A stretch of 64,000 nucleotides of DNA from JABDQA01 sp963759125 (GCA_963759125.1 CAVWXN010000002.1:1-64000); one strand, 5' to 3'. Shown: positions 10,547 to 21,556, counted from the first letter of the stretch. The notes: generated by a model from the sequence alone, not told the origin. Numbers and translations are program-made.

Positions 10547-10981
10547 ATGGGAGTTATGAGAAAAATTTCAGGTACCGTTCGAAATTGTCAAGCATTCACT
10601 ATCCTTGAATTCTCGATAGCCATCGCTATTCTTGCCATCGGTATTTTGGCTGCTGCAACAATGCAATATTCAACGGTGACAAACAACACGTCCGGTAATG
10701 TTTTCACCCAGGCCAACATGCTTGCCCAGCAGCAGATGGAGATTTTAAAAAATATGGATGTCGATACCATGGCCTCTGGCAACGATGGAGGTCCTATCGA
10801 TGAGTTTGGCAATCTTGGCACAGGGGGAATCTATAACCGTTCCTGGGCGGTTACCCTTATGCCCGCATTTGATCCTGATACCACGTCAAGAAGAATCGTT
10901 GTCACGGTTAATTGGGATCGTCCACCACATGGAGCAAGGAGTGTTGTCGTGGAGTCAGTTACGAGGGGGAATGGCATATGA
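10547..10981 (+). CDS. pilV: type IV pilus minor pilin PilV
   Basis: The product of about 144 residues has a prepilin N-terminus with a slightly unusual processing site (AFTILEFSIAIAILAIGILAA; alanine where glycine is usual at -1) and the PilV pattern SGNVFTQANMLAQQQMEILKN. PilV is one of the minor pilins that, with PilW, PilX and PilY1, caps and primes the pilus. The ATG at 10547 has AAGGGTG seven bases upstream. The stop overlaps the pilW start by four bases (ATGA), so the two are probably translationally coupled. The alanine at the cleavage position would be expected to slow or alter PilD processing; that consequence is inference. Confidence 0.8.
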   Translation: MGVMRKISGTVRNCQAFTILEFSIAIAILAIGILAAATMQYSTVTNNTSGNVFTQANMLAQQQMEILKNMDVDTMASGNDGGPIDEFGNLGTGGIYNRSWAVTLMPAFDPDTTSRRIVVTVNWDRPPHGARSVVVESVTRGNGI

Positions 10982-11649
10982 TTTCAAAAATCAAACCTAT
11001 CCTCAAGGCCGGTGATACACGCATTCGATCGGCCCATGGCTTTACCTTAACGGAATTGCTTGTGGTAATAGCCATGATTGCAATTTTCACCCCTGCCCTC
11101 TACTTCACAATGAGCAACTTACTGCGCTCGTATACAACGGAAAATGCGGTTGGCGGTATTCAGCAGACGGCACGCTACGCCATTGAGTATATGGTTCGCG
11201 ATATTCGTATGGCTGGATTTGACCCCTTATCTGCAGATGTTGGAATTGAGGAGGCACGCAACAAACCGGAAGCTGGCACTCCCACCGTTCCTCAACAGAA
11301 GATTCGCATCCGAGCCGACCATGATAGTAGCGGTGTCATAGAGCCTGGCAATTTCGAAGAAATAACCTACAGATACGACCCCGATGCTAGCGAGCTCCTT
11401 CTGCAATTCGATGAATTGGGTGGGGGGTTAGCAGAGGAAGTCTTAGTTGAAAACGTGACCGATTTTAGATTTAGCTTTTTTGATGATGAAAATGTACCAG
11501 TTGGTCCCCTTAATTCTGCGGATGTCGCTCTCATTGATGATATTCAAATTGTACAGATCGACCTGACCGTTGAAGAACCAGCCGGTATCGTCGGACAAAG
11601 AGAGCGAACTTACACGTCCCGGGTGAGTATTCGTAATAAAGTGTTTTAA
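10978..11649 (+). CDS. pilW: type IV pilus minor pilin PilW
   Basis: The 223-residue product has a leader ending SAHG before FTLTELLVVIAMIAIFTPA, then the PilW signature of an alpha-helical spine followed by ARYAIEYMVRDIRMAGFDPL. The C-terminal half is rich in beta strands and acidic residues. The ATG at 10978 overlaps the pilV stop; a longer upstream extension is only a read-through of pilV in another frame. It acts in the inner membrane as part of the minor-pilin initiation complex, by family knowledge. A second, broken copy is at 16894 and keeps the same order and the same ATGA overlap style. Confidence 0.85.
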   Translation: MISKIKPILKAGDTRIRSAHGFTLTELLVVIAMIAIFTPALYFTMSNLLRSYTTENAVGGIQQTARYAIEYMVRDIRMAGFDPLSADVGIEEARNKPEAGTPTVPQQKIRIRADHDSSGVIEPGNFEEITYRYDPDASELLLQFDELGGGLAEEVLVENVTDFRFSFFDDENVPVGPLNSADVALIDDIQIVQIDLTVEEPAGIVGQRERTYTSRVSIRNKVF

Positions 11650-11659
11650 AGGAAAACAA

Positions 11660-12226
11660 ATGAAGACAATCAATGAAAAAGGCAACTCGTCGCAAGAGGG
11701 ATTTGTCTTAATCGCCGCTCTGTTTGTTTTGGTAATTGTTTCGCTTGCCGGAGTCTATGCGCTCACTAATGCCAATACCGAACTTAAGATAGTTCGAAAT
11801 ACACAGCAGATGACCCTGGAGTTCTATGAAGCTGAAGCTGGCCTGTTTGAGGCAGTCGAGTTTGTTAATGTCTGGATGACGGATGAAATGCTGTCTGCAA
11901 AAGAAGATGTACCGAGTGATTTTCAACATATGGATACACTTCCAGACCCCTTTCCACCGGATCCGACGATAGCAGGTGATCCTTTTACTGCATTCATGGA
12001 CATACGGCCCATAAGAGATTCTGTCGATGCGACTACGGAAGTGGCTGGCTACAGTGAAGAGGCGTACGACTATCCGTTGCAGCCTCACCTGGCGGCACCT
12101 CCTGCTGGCTCTGGCTTCAGCATGACAAATTTTCAGATCCGTCGCTATGCTGTTACATCCGCTTCAAGAACCGGTAATACGGTGCTTCAGGCCGGTGCAT
12201 GGAAAATATTTAACAAATACGAGTAA
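11660..12226 (+). CDS. pilX: type IV pilus assembly protein PilX
   Basis: The 188-residue product begins with a polar stretch and then EGFVLIAALFVLVIVSLAG, the PilX type of hydrophobic N-terminus with a G-F processing site but with valine in place of the usual glutamate at position 5. It continues with ANTELKIVRNTQQMTLEFYEAEAGLFEAVE, the conserved PilX_N helix. AAGGA lies just before the ATG. PilX-type minor pilins act with PilW, PilV and PilY1. It ends 63 bases before pilY1. Confidence 0.8.
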   Translation: MKTINEKGNSSQEGFVLIAALFVLVIVSLAGVYALTNANTELKIVRNTQQMTLEFYEAEAGLFEAVEFVNVWMTDEMLSAKEDVPSDFQHMDTLPDPFPPDPTIAGDPFTAFMDIRPIRDSVDATTEVAGYSEEAYDYPLQPHLAAPPAGSGFSMTNFQIRRYAVTSASRTGNTVLQAGAWKIFNKYE

Positions 12227-12289
12227 TTCACGATAATCTAACCAGATACTATGAACGACAATCATCCTAAATTGTTTTAGGAGGCAATC

Positions 12290-15200
12290 ATGAGAAAAAC
12301 TTTACTCTTTACCCTTATCCTAACACTTGGTTTGGCTGCTGCGCTTTCTGCAGACGATACCGATATATACGGTGTTTCCAAAATTTCCGTAAAGCCCAAT
12401 GTCCTCATCGTCTTTGACCGAAGCGGCAGTATGGATACCAATGATGTACCCGGAGATCCGTATGACCATGATACTGATTATTCGAGTTACGACAGCTACA
12501 TCAGGGAGGCGGTCTATGTGGAGTATTATTATCGTTGGTATCGAGTAACCGACGATATTGTTAACCTCCGATGCGACAGGGTTGCAGATCCACTCATTGA
12601 AAAAGGTTATACCAGGGATCGTCTTAGAAGTGATTTGAGTTGTAGTAGTCTAAGCTCCGTGCGTTACAGAACTGGTAACTATTTGAATTACCTTACAGCC
12701 GGTCTTGGAGCTACGAGGAAGAGGATTGATGTTGCCAAAGAGGTCATCGCAGGTCTTATTCAAGATCAAATAGATGTCGAAGATACGTTGAACCTTGGGC
12801 TCATGTATTTTCCATCTGACTATACCTACTGGAATTATGATGGCGGGCGCTTAGTTAGTGAGGTTGGAACTGATAAAGCAGCATTGCTAACTACCGTCAA
12901 CTCTCTGACAGCAGGCGGCTGGACTCCCTTAGCAGAGTCGCTTGCTGATGCGGGAAACTACTTTGCTGATCAAACCTGCTGGTATGTAAGCAACAGTTTT
13001 GCCAGTCCCATCGATGTTCGTTGTCGTCAAAACTACATCATTGTCATGACAGATGGCGAACCGACTCAGGACAGGCATAATTTTCTTACCACAAAGGAAT
13101 ATCTTCATGGATCGACCATCGGTGATTACGATGCAGATGGTATGGAGAGCAGTAACCCAGCAACCAGGGGTAACGGGTATGTCCAGAACTGGGGCGACAC
13201 AGATACTTCCAACTATCTCGATGATATTGCAAAGATCTTGCGTGATACGGATTTGTCGCCATTGGGAACACCTGGTGATTTCGAGAAGCAAAACGTCAAA
13301 ACATTTACGATCGGTTTTAAGACAGACCAGGTTTTACTTAACGACACTGCAGAAAACGGGGGAGGGGAGTATTTTACTGCCAATAACGCAAGCGATTTGA
13401 AAGAGGCATTCGAATCCATTTTTGCCGCTATTTCTGAGACCAATGAGGTGTTTGTAGCACCAGTGGTTCCGGTGAGTCGGGAAAACAGAACGTTTGCTGG
13501 AGACAGGCTGTTCATAGGTTTCTTTCAACCGAAGAGCAACGGCGTCTGGTGGGGTAATATCAAGAAGTTCGGTCTCAACGAAGATGGTGATATCCTTGAC
13601 GCAGATAACAATCCTGCGACCGATACCGCTACTGGGGCGATTCTCAGTACAAGCCGTTCATATTGGTCGTCCGTTGACGACGGATCTAAGGTGGGTGAAG
13701 GAGGGCTAGGTGAGGTATTATTAAACCGAGATATTACCACTTTTCCCAGAAAAATTTACACATACACGGGAGCGACGAGTTCGCGTGATTTAGGAGGGAC
13801 AGATAAACAATTGTCTGATCCAGATAATGCCTTCACTACCTCAAATGGGTTGATTACCGAGGGCGTCCTTGGAGTGGCATTACCAGCAGATCGAACAGAT
13901 CTTATCTTCGGGGTACATGACGGCTATTTTGATACCGCAGGTATAGATAAATGGCGCTTCGGAGATGTTATCCATGGCAAACCGACGGTGGTGGACTACC
14001 TCTACGATAGTGATGGTGATGGATTATTTGAATACAGTGACGGTGATAGGTCATTGGTCTTTACTGCCACAAACTGGGGGATCCTCGGGGCTTACGATGA
14101 TGAAGATGGCCAAGAGCTCTGGGCCTTTACCCCGCCTGATCTCCTGGGTAAACTCAAAGAACTCAGTGATGCCGTTCCCAATCACGACTACTTCGTCGAC
14201 GCAACACCTACCGTGTACTATGGAACCGATAAGACAATTTTGTTTACCGGTGAGCGGCGGGGTGGATACTTCTACCATGCCCTGGATATCAGCGACCATG
14301 ATGATCCTTATTGGCAGTACGAGATTGGGCCAGATAAACTGGGTGGAGGGGACAGTGAACTCGGTCAGTCGTGGTCAACAGCTAAGGTTGCCAAAATCGC
14401 CACGGATGGCAGTGGAGGTGAGGAAAAGGTATTTGTTCTCAGTGGTGGATATGACGTGAATCAAGATAAACCTCTGAGATCCCGAATCCCTGAGCCTTAT
14501 ATCCCACCTGGGCTGGAAGATGAAGAGATCGATGCACTTTTCCGGGATAATACGGACACGGTTGGGCGAGCTGTTTTTGCCGTAAATGTGGAGACGGGTG
14601 CATTGAGCAGTTTGAATATCAACCCTACCTCCCTGTCGTCTATGACCCATTCGATCATCGATCTCATCAGTCTCGATCATGATGAGGACGGGATCACGAG
14701 CCGTGTATATGCAGGCGATCTTGGTGGAGGCATGTTTGCCATTCGGGACGACATTGATGACGATGATTCCACACCTGAAATGCTTACGAAACAGGCCAGG
14801 TGGACGGTACATGGACCGCAGCCAAAGTTTTTAACGCTTCTGCAGACGGTACACAACGCAAGATTTTCTACGCACCTGATGCGGTAAAAGATTTTGGCGG
14901 AGGCGAGGTCATTTACTTTGGAACTGGTGATCGAGCAGACCCCCGCGGATCGAGCCTTTATCCTGGGACAGAAACGGACAGCGCGGGTGACCCACTGGTA
15001 AGGGAAACAGCGGGTGAAACCGTGGTGAACCGCTTTTATTCAATCAGAAATGACTGGTCAAGATACAGCGGTTTACGGCGATGGAACTACCGCTGGGGCT
15101 CCCTTGACCGAGAGTGATATTTCGATGCTACTGAGAACTGATTCAAGATGGCACAACTCAGGAAATTAGGGACGCAGCCTTGGCTGATCTGGCGACCAAA

Positions 15201-15679
15201 AAGGGATGGTTCATTCGGCTTCAGTATGATCCTGCCAGTGAGACGGATCCACTAATCCGAGATATGCCCATCTCGGGAAAAAGTAGTTTCTTCACCTGTG
15301 GTTTTTGGCGGGGTGGTCTATTTCACGACCTACGAGCCTGATCACGATCTTGAACCACCTCTCGATGCAGACGGTGACGTTGATATATGTGCGGGCGATC
15401 TTGAAAAGGGACTGCACGCATTTATGCCCTCGATTTTCAGACCGGTGCAGCGGTGATGAACTTTGATACAACAAACGATGATTCAGTATCAGGGGCGGAG
15501 GTGTTGGGCAAGTCGGATCGATCTCTGGTGATTGGCACTTCAATCCCTTCGCAACCGACAATCGCTGTGTTTAGGAATCAGGCCCTAAGCTCTACGTTGG
15601 CGTGGAGGGAGGTGTGCGTTCTTTTGATCCTCCACCGCTCCCAGAATTGGAGTTTTATTATTGGAGGCAGTTTTATTAA
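12290..15679 (+). pseudogene. pilY1: PilY1, pilus tip adhesin with vWA domain; C-terminal third frameshifted
   Basis: After AGGAGG and the ATG a signal peptide ends near ALSADD. The N-terminal domain is a von Willebrand A fold with the MIDAS motif VLIVFDRSGSM at about residues 36-46 and further conserved parts (NYIIVMTDGEPT). The second half is the PilY1 beta-propeller, with a calcium-type loop DSDGDGLFEYSDGD. The first 836 residues are in one frame. At 14796-14797 the frame shifts; one more C gives QVDGTWTAAKVFN. Further shifts occur around 15080, 15135, 15290 and 15410-15600, and the last frame ends PPPLPELEFYYW before TAA at 15677. The rejoined length is about 1130 residues, normal for PilY1. 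It is exported and controls pilus retraction and adhesion in known systems. Confidence 0.85.
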
Positions 15680-15734
15680 CAGCAAAATAAATCGAAACTA
15701 GGAGCGATAATCAATATCCGATAAGGAGCAGCTT

Positions 15735-16127
15735 ATGAAAAAGGCTAAGATGCGTAAATTCATGAAATTGACAACGAGGTTCGTGGGGCCTTTCTTGATG
15801 TGGGGGTGCTGCTATCATTCTCAGCTCTTGCTCAGAGTGAGATGCAGGAAAGGAAAACGAGCAGTACCAGGTGGAATCTGAAATTATGCTGGTCAACTCA
15901 CAGCAATCCTTTATTATCGTTGCAGAAAAGGTGATCAACATTATCCCAAAAACACAAAACAATATGATACAACGGACCTTAGAGATCTGAATGGAAATCC
16001 CATACAATTTTCCTCATTCAGTGAAGGTCAGAGGGTTTATGTGCAAGGACGTGTAGATGACAAGAGTGACATCATCGCCACTTCAGTGCAGATGCGGAAA
16101 AGTCAAAAAGGGGCGGGAAACTTTTAG
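15735..16127 (+). pseudogene. small secreted protein of unknown function, frameshifted
   Basis: A start at 15735 has AAGGAG nine bases upstream and begins MKKAKMRKFMKLTTRFVG, followed by a hydrophobic stretch that looks like a signal peptide ending near SALAQ. Later frames give YQVESEIMLVNSQQSFIIVA, then DTTDLRDLNGNPIQFSSFSE, then GQRVYVQGRVDDKSDIIATS and a TAG at 16125. The last part looks like a small OB-like or DUF5666-like beta domain, but this is a weak impression. It is followed by a strong terminator, so it is the last gene of the first pilus cluster. I do not recognise the family. Confidence 0.45.
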
Positions 16128-16165
16128 ATAACTTTTAACTGAAGTTCAATAATTGTTTCACTTTA

Positions 16166-16208
16166 AATCGGCATCAGAATTCTAGAACATTCTGATGCCG
16201 ATTCGTTT
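16166..16208 (+). terminator. rho-independent terminator after the first pilus cluster
   Basis: A perfect 15-pair stem (AATCGGCATCAGAAT and its complement) with an eight-base loop is followed by CGTTTTA. It ends the fimT-pilV-pilW-pilX-pilY1 series and separates it from the second cluster. Confidence 0.85.
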
Positions 16209-16356
16209 TATAGAGCAGTCTTTTAATTTTATCTTGCATCACCAACTCTTGAGTGATGTCCATAACATGTCTAGGTGTCTCTCACACTTTATATATAAGC
16301 GTTACTCTCTACGATGTAAGAAGCGGGTCAGATCTTGCTGTTAAAGATTTGATCTA

Positions 16357-16880
16357 ATGAAGATGATTTTCCGGTCATTGGGGGAAGGGGAGCATTACGG
16401 TGCTTTCAGCATGACCAGACAACAGACAGAGAAGTATTCCAGTTTAGACATTCTCAGAGATCCTCTATCTACTCCATCGGGTTTTTCTCTAATGGAGATT
16501 GTTATAGCCATGGCAATCCTCTCAATAGGGATACTCTCGGCTATGCAAATGGGTTGCTGGCCACTCGCAATATCAGTTCCGGCAATATCGTCACCCTAGG
16601 CGGTAGTGCTGGCTCAGAGCGAGATAGAGAAGATTCGAGACACACCGTACTCTGAGAGATCTGAAGAATACTTTTACCGTCGATCCAGATCCCCAGGATT
16701 ACCTTAAGATTGTCTATCAATTTATCGATCCTCTCGCCGAGGAGATGGAAGCCCCACTATCTGAAAATTGTGAGACCGCGATTATAGCGGCAGCGGCACC
16801 TGCCTGATGACGGTCACCGTTTATGGAATAGGGGCGGTGGCGGGCGCGGTGGTAAGAAGCGAGGTACCTCAAGACATTGA
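16357..16880 (+). pseudogene. second PilV-type minor pilin, frameshifted
   Basis: The prepilin segment is GFSLMEIVIAMAILSIGILS. The frame is lost at 16551-16555, where one added base restores MQMGLLATRNISSGNIVTL, and again just after, giving AVVLAQSEIEKIRDTPYS. A last frame reads VTVYWNRGGGGRGGKKRG and ends with TGA at 16878. The frame is open from 16357, but an ATG at 16411 leaves a more usual leader length; neither has a clear ribosome binding site. It is equivalent to pilV at 10547 and lies 14 bases before the second pilW. Confidence 0.6.
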
Positions 16881-16893
16881 TCGGAGGTTCGGC

Positions 16894-17511
16894 ATGAGGG
16901 GAGAAAATGACGGATCTACCCTCGTCGAGCTGCTGGTCGCCCTAGCAATCATCGGGATCATCACAGGTTCGCTTGTGAAGATGTTCAGTTCGATGGCAGT
17001 TGGTCATACGACCAGAGCAGCGGTGCCGATCTGCAACAGTCGGTGAGGGCGGTGATAGATCTGATGGCCGGGAAATACGTATGGCAGGATTTGCTCAATG
17101 CGGCCCTGGCAAATTTGGAATCATTAAAGCAGAGGATCAGGAGTTGACATTTACCATTGACTGGGATGATAACGGATACCTCACAGAAAGCCACGCCGCC
17201 AATCCCGACATTAGAGAACAAAGTGATATTATATCATATCGGTTAGATGCAGATCAATATCGTCTGGTAAGGGTGACTGCGGCCGGGACGGACAGCGAAT
17301 CATCGCAGTCAATTCTGGGAGGGACTGGGGACCCATGCGGGTAGTGGACTTGAAATTCTCCTACTTCGGCCAACGAGACCGGATAACAAGCCGAATAGCT
17401 GATATCAGCAGCGTAGGAGTATCGATCACCGCCGATCTGCCTGCAGGCATGAAAGGGCGTCAGGCCAGAGTCTATCAGACCCGGATAAGTTGCAGGAATT
17501 TACAATTATGA
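16894..17511 (+). pseudogene. second PilW-type minor pilin, frameshifted
   Basis: GGAGG precedes the ATG at 16894. The leader MRGENDG is followed by STLVELLVALAIIGIITGSL, so the usual G-F processing site is replaced by G-S. Further frames give the PilW signature DLMAGEIRMAGFAQCGPGKF, then DIISYRLDADQYRLVRV, and finally LKFSYFGQRDRITSRIADIS. The TGA at 17509-17511 overlaps the next ATG by four bases, as in the first cluster. The product would be about 205 residues. Confidence 0.65.
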
Positions 17512-18259
17512 AAAGTATGAAACTCGATAAATTCAGCAAGGATTACAGGACAAACAACCGAGGATTTGTGATGATCCTGGCGCTTATGGTACTGCTTATC
17601 GTTTCCCTGCTTGGCACTTTATCACTCAGGGTTTCAAATACCGAGGTTCTCACCTCGGGCACTCTCGAGGGATCGGTTGCGTCTTTTTATATGCTCGAAA
17701 GTCTGGGACAACTGGGAATCAGAAACTGAGAACTCAGAATGTCAATGGAAATGATTGTATAGAGGCTGTGCCGGAGCGATGCCTAGTCAAGGAACTATTG
17801 CTACGTTGAAACCACAATGTTCCGTGGCTCGACGAGATCTGGTCGAGAGACCTAACTAAAGGAAGTATTCGATTTACGCGTGTTATGACCCGACATAAAA
17901 GAAGATTTTCGGTATTTCCCAAGGTAGTACAATTTCCCGCCAACTGGATTGACGGCAATCAAAAGGTTGCAAGGATTCCTGATACACTGCAGGTAGGAAA
18001 GGATACAGCCTGGAACCCGCCGGCTACCAAGATACGGAAGACGGTGGGAAGGACTTCATTCGTTATGCGGTCCAGGATCACGGACGTCGTAGGAATCTAT
18101 TCCATCGGTGCCGACGATCCGGTACTCAGGGAATATAGATCTATGGTCTCTATTATCGTAGATGCGGGACGTGCACGAGGATATCCGGAAAATATGCAAT
18201 CGAATTGGGATATCGTCTGGAGCTTGGCAGAGTATGGAGATCATGTAAGGCCATCTTGA
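17508..18259 (+). pseudogene. second PilX-type gene, frameshifted; 3' end uncertain
   Basis: The N-terminus MKSMKLDKFSKDYRTNN is followed by RGFVMILALMVLLIVSLLG and by RVSNTEVLTSGTLEGSVASF, matching the PilX_N pattern of the first copy. Beyond 17730 the frame is broken; recognisable later pieces are VVQFPANWIDGNQK, DFIRYAVQDHG and GKYAIELGYRLEL. One of the frames ends with the TGA at 18257-18259, which is also the first codon-sized block of the downstream 130-base repeat. The end is therefore approximate. Confidence 0.5.
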
Positions 18260-18395
18260 AAATGGTCTTTTTGCTCAATCTCTGCGTTGAGCGGAAAAAT
18301 TTTATCCTCGGAATATCAGCGTATAAGCCTGCGGTAAAATTTGTCCGCGCGCCTTGATCTTAAATGAAAATCCAAATTTTGCAGGATAACCTTAA
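18257..18395 (+). repeat. 130-base structured repeat, copy A
   Basis: The copy begins TGAAAATGGTCTTTTTGC, has the inner stem GCGGAAAAATTTT paired with AAAATTTGTCCGC (one mismatch) and the shared 3' block GCGCCTTGATCTT. It lies between the second pilX and the second pilY1, in the direction of transcription. It belongs with copies at 24388, 24687, 36968 and 47681. Confidence 0.8.
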
Positions 18396-18429
18396 GTCAA
18401 GGATTTAGGTGCGGTATGGTAAAAAATGA

Positions 18430-21052
18430 GTCATTCGGTTCAGTTACAATCTGATTCCGTATCGAATTTTTCTGCAGTGCAAGAACCTTGGTGTGCGTCT
18501 TTTACTTCTCGTTCTGTTTCATCTGCTCATGTTCTCCTTGATGATGCTGGCTCATTAAGGGCCGGAACGTCAATCGCTGCGGAGTATATTGTTCAGCAAG
18601 GTTGAGGACAGCGGCAGCGGTTTCTTTCAATAATCAGAAATTGGACAGCAGAATCTGCTTTTTCAGAGCGTTTACACCGAACTAAACTGGGCCGGCGACT
18701 TAATGGCCGTGTGTCTTGATTCGTCGGGGCGACCAGGCAACCTGCCAGTGCGAGGATCAGTTTGGCAATTTTCGGGAATGTGCCGATCCAGTTTACAGTT
18801 GGATTTCCAGAGATCAAATGGTCTGCAGACACCATTGCCTGGGAGATCGATACATCCCTGAATAAACAACTCCGAAGACGGCTGGTGGAAGCAGCGAAAA
18901 GTAATCACCTACAGCGACCAGGCCATGACGGGGCGTGCCTTTCGAATATTTGTCGATCAGCGACAACCAGCGAAAATGGCTGCGCTACGATCCTGATCTT
19001 GCTGGCCTTTATACGGGGCGATCGGAGTCATGGAAGGGGTACGTTTTCGCAAACGCTCCTCCTATTACGGCGATTTTAGGAATTCTATACCCGGTCAGCT
19101 ATCGTCGATTGTTACTTGCCGGTGCCAACGACGGCATGCTTCATGTATTCGATGAACAGAGCAGGGCAAGAATATTTTTCATATATTCCCAATCTGCTTT
19201 TACTCGAACTGGCAGACAGAGACACTCAGATACCGGTAGCCGACGAGAAAAACTGGCTTTGCTGAGCGACTACGATTATCAGGAAAACCATCAGTTCTAT
19301 GTGGATGGGCCGGTGGCAGTCAAGTATCTCGAGGATCAAGCATACCACGCTGGCGGTCGGCTCTCTGGGCAGAGGCGGCGAGGGCATATATGCATTGAAT
19401 ATATTCGGGATCAGGGAGATGGATAATATCGAGGCGCAGGCTGCTGAAATAGTCATGTGGGAATATCCTGACCCGACCAGGGATGGTCTGCAGGAAATGA
19501 GACGGCCGATTTGTGCAGGAGGACCCGGACGTGGATGAATCATCGGATACCTACAGCGAGACGATAACCATCCTTGTCCACGATCCCATATCTCGGTAGA
19601 GTTTTTGGGGCTCCCCAGATCGTCAAATTCCCGTTTCCCAATGCAGACGGATTCCGATGGTGTGTTGTGTTTGGCAACGGTTATCACAGTCTCTACCAGA
19701 CACCGGTACTTTACATTCTTGATGCATATGACGGCTCTGTGATCAAGACGTGTTCTGACAACCAAAGCAGGAAGAAGCGGATCAGTCGACTCTGGCAGCA
19801 GCTGCAATGCGGAATTCGGCTGCAACGGCTTTCATCACCGAGCTCTGGTCGATGATGATGAGGATGGTATAATCGACTACGGATATGCCGGCGATCTGGC
19901 CGGCAACCTTTGGAAGTTTGATTTCACCTCAGGCGAAATTTACGGTGCTGATGGCTATATCGCCGCTTTTCATGATCCCGGAGATCTCGATATAGATGGC
20001 AGGCCGGCACCGCGGCCCTTATCTCGGTGAGGGATAAGCAGGGAAACCGACAACCGATCACCACCCAGCCGACGGTGACTCGTCCCTGCACTGGCGCGGG
20101 TGAGAGCATGATGGTCCTGTTTGGAACCGGCTGGCTCGATCCTGCCTCTGACCCCGGCAGCGACGACCCAGACGATATATGGAATCTGGGACTGGCAGAA
20201 TTTCTGGCGCTTACATCCCGGGCTATCGGTTGGACCCGATGAGCGCTACTATGGTGAGATGAGACCCGTCAGAAAGCGGGATGCAGAGAACTCGGCAATC
20301 TTTCTAATCTGATTGCTACTGAGGACGGCCGAGTCAAATGTGAGCTTGCTGGAGCAGACCCAGCAATCCTTTGTGGGACTGAATTATTCTTCGGAGAATG
20401 ATCCTCGGGTGCTGGCGGGTCTCGCTCATCAGGGCGAGGTGGAAGCAATTGTCGATGACCCTCGTGACTTCACCGCCTATGATCAGGTAGTAAGGACACT
20501 TACCAACAACAAAATTAACTGGCTGCAGCCTGAAGATATCGGTGAAGGACTCACAGAACCTGCCCACTCGGCTGGTACTTCGATCTTCCGTTTGCTGATG
20601 AACAAATGGCCTCGGATCCGGTGGTGTATCGATGGCATACTCTACTATTCGACATCACTCTGGACTGATCTGATTGCGGCATAGACACTTCGAATCGGAT
20701 GATGATGGCCCACGATTCCTGTTCCGGCGGTGCAGTGGAAACCATCGTGTTTGACCTCAACGGTGATGGGCTGATGAGTTCTGTCCGATACCGTGTGCCC
20801 TCTACAATTCGATGGATCCAGTGTGGGAGTCCAGAACAGGCCGCCGGAATTGTCAGCACCAATAGCGTCGCATCACCGACAATGATCGCCGGCGGCAGAG
20901 CACAGGACTTAATCTATGCTGGCCAATATATATCGGATCAGGCCGGCAGTTCAGAGGAAAAACTCATCGAGCCAGGCCTCCAGCCAGAGGTTGCAAAAAG
21001 TATGGTTCGTGGCAGAAATCTCGGAATGACCTTCTGGCGTGAACTTTACTGA
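18430..21052 (+). pseudogene. second, short PilY1 lacking a vWA domain; heavily frameshifted
   Basis: Pieces in all three frames give a recognisable PilY1 propeller: VYTELNWAGDLMA, SYRRLLLAGANDGMLHVFDE, HQFYVDGPVAVKYLEDQ, AVGSLGRGGEGIYALN, DGIIDYGYAGDLAGNLWKFD, MVLFGTGWLDPASD, and an end SMVRGRNLGMTFWRELY before TGA at 21050. A signal-peptide-like stretch (GVRLLLLVLFHLLMFSLMML) lies near 18490. Only about 210 residues separate it from the first propeller blade, so the 400-residue vWA domain of the first PilY1 is absent. About one frameshift per 150-200 bases makes the exact start uncertain. If functional, it would be an alternative tip protein; as read, it is not translatable. Confidence 0.65.
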
Positions 21053-21059
21053 GCCGGAA

Positions 21060-21548
21060 ATGGGGACATATTCTGGGACAGCAGGTCGGCTTCACCTTTA
21101 CGAACTGATGACGGTTGTCGCCATCATGTCCATAATGGCGACCTTTGGCACCTTGTCGTTGCTTGGGTTCAAGCAGAAACACCAGACGGTGGGGCTGGCC
21201 AATTTCATAAAATCAGATCTCAATCGTGGTAAAATCGTCGCCGCAAAATACAAGAGTCCGGTGGTCCTGCAGATCCATGAAGAATTTTACGAAATCTTTG
21301 TTGACAACGGGGCAGGGGATGCCACCGCGGAAGACTGGCAGAGAGAGGGCGGAGAAGTGAGAATTACCAGGCGTGAGATACCACCTGGTCTGTCAATCAG
21401 CTCAAATTTTCCAGGGAATCATCTGCGGCTGCGTTACAGCGGCAGGATACGGCCCGGCACCTTATTTATAGAGAACAGATCGGGTGAACATATGGAGGTG
21501 GTGGTCAATGCGGTGGGACGCGTCCGGCTTGAATATGGCGAGAGCTAG
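21060..21548 (+). pseudogene. second FimT/GspH-type pseudopilin; frame broken at the prepilin site
   Basis: The long frame reads LYELMTVVAIMSIMATFG, then FIKSDLNRGKIVAAKYKSPV and a GspH-like beta domain ending VNAVGRVRLEYGES. The residues before it are out of frame: GGCTTCACCTTTACGAACTG would encode the expected GFT-F/L-YEL if the T run at 21097-21099 had one more base. The rest of the gene is intact. It ends the second pilus cluster, which thus has fimT last rather than first, and is followed by a GGGGACAC palindrome and the convergent copZ gene. Confidence 0.65.
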
Positions 21549-21556
21549 ATTTGGTT

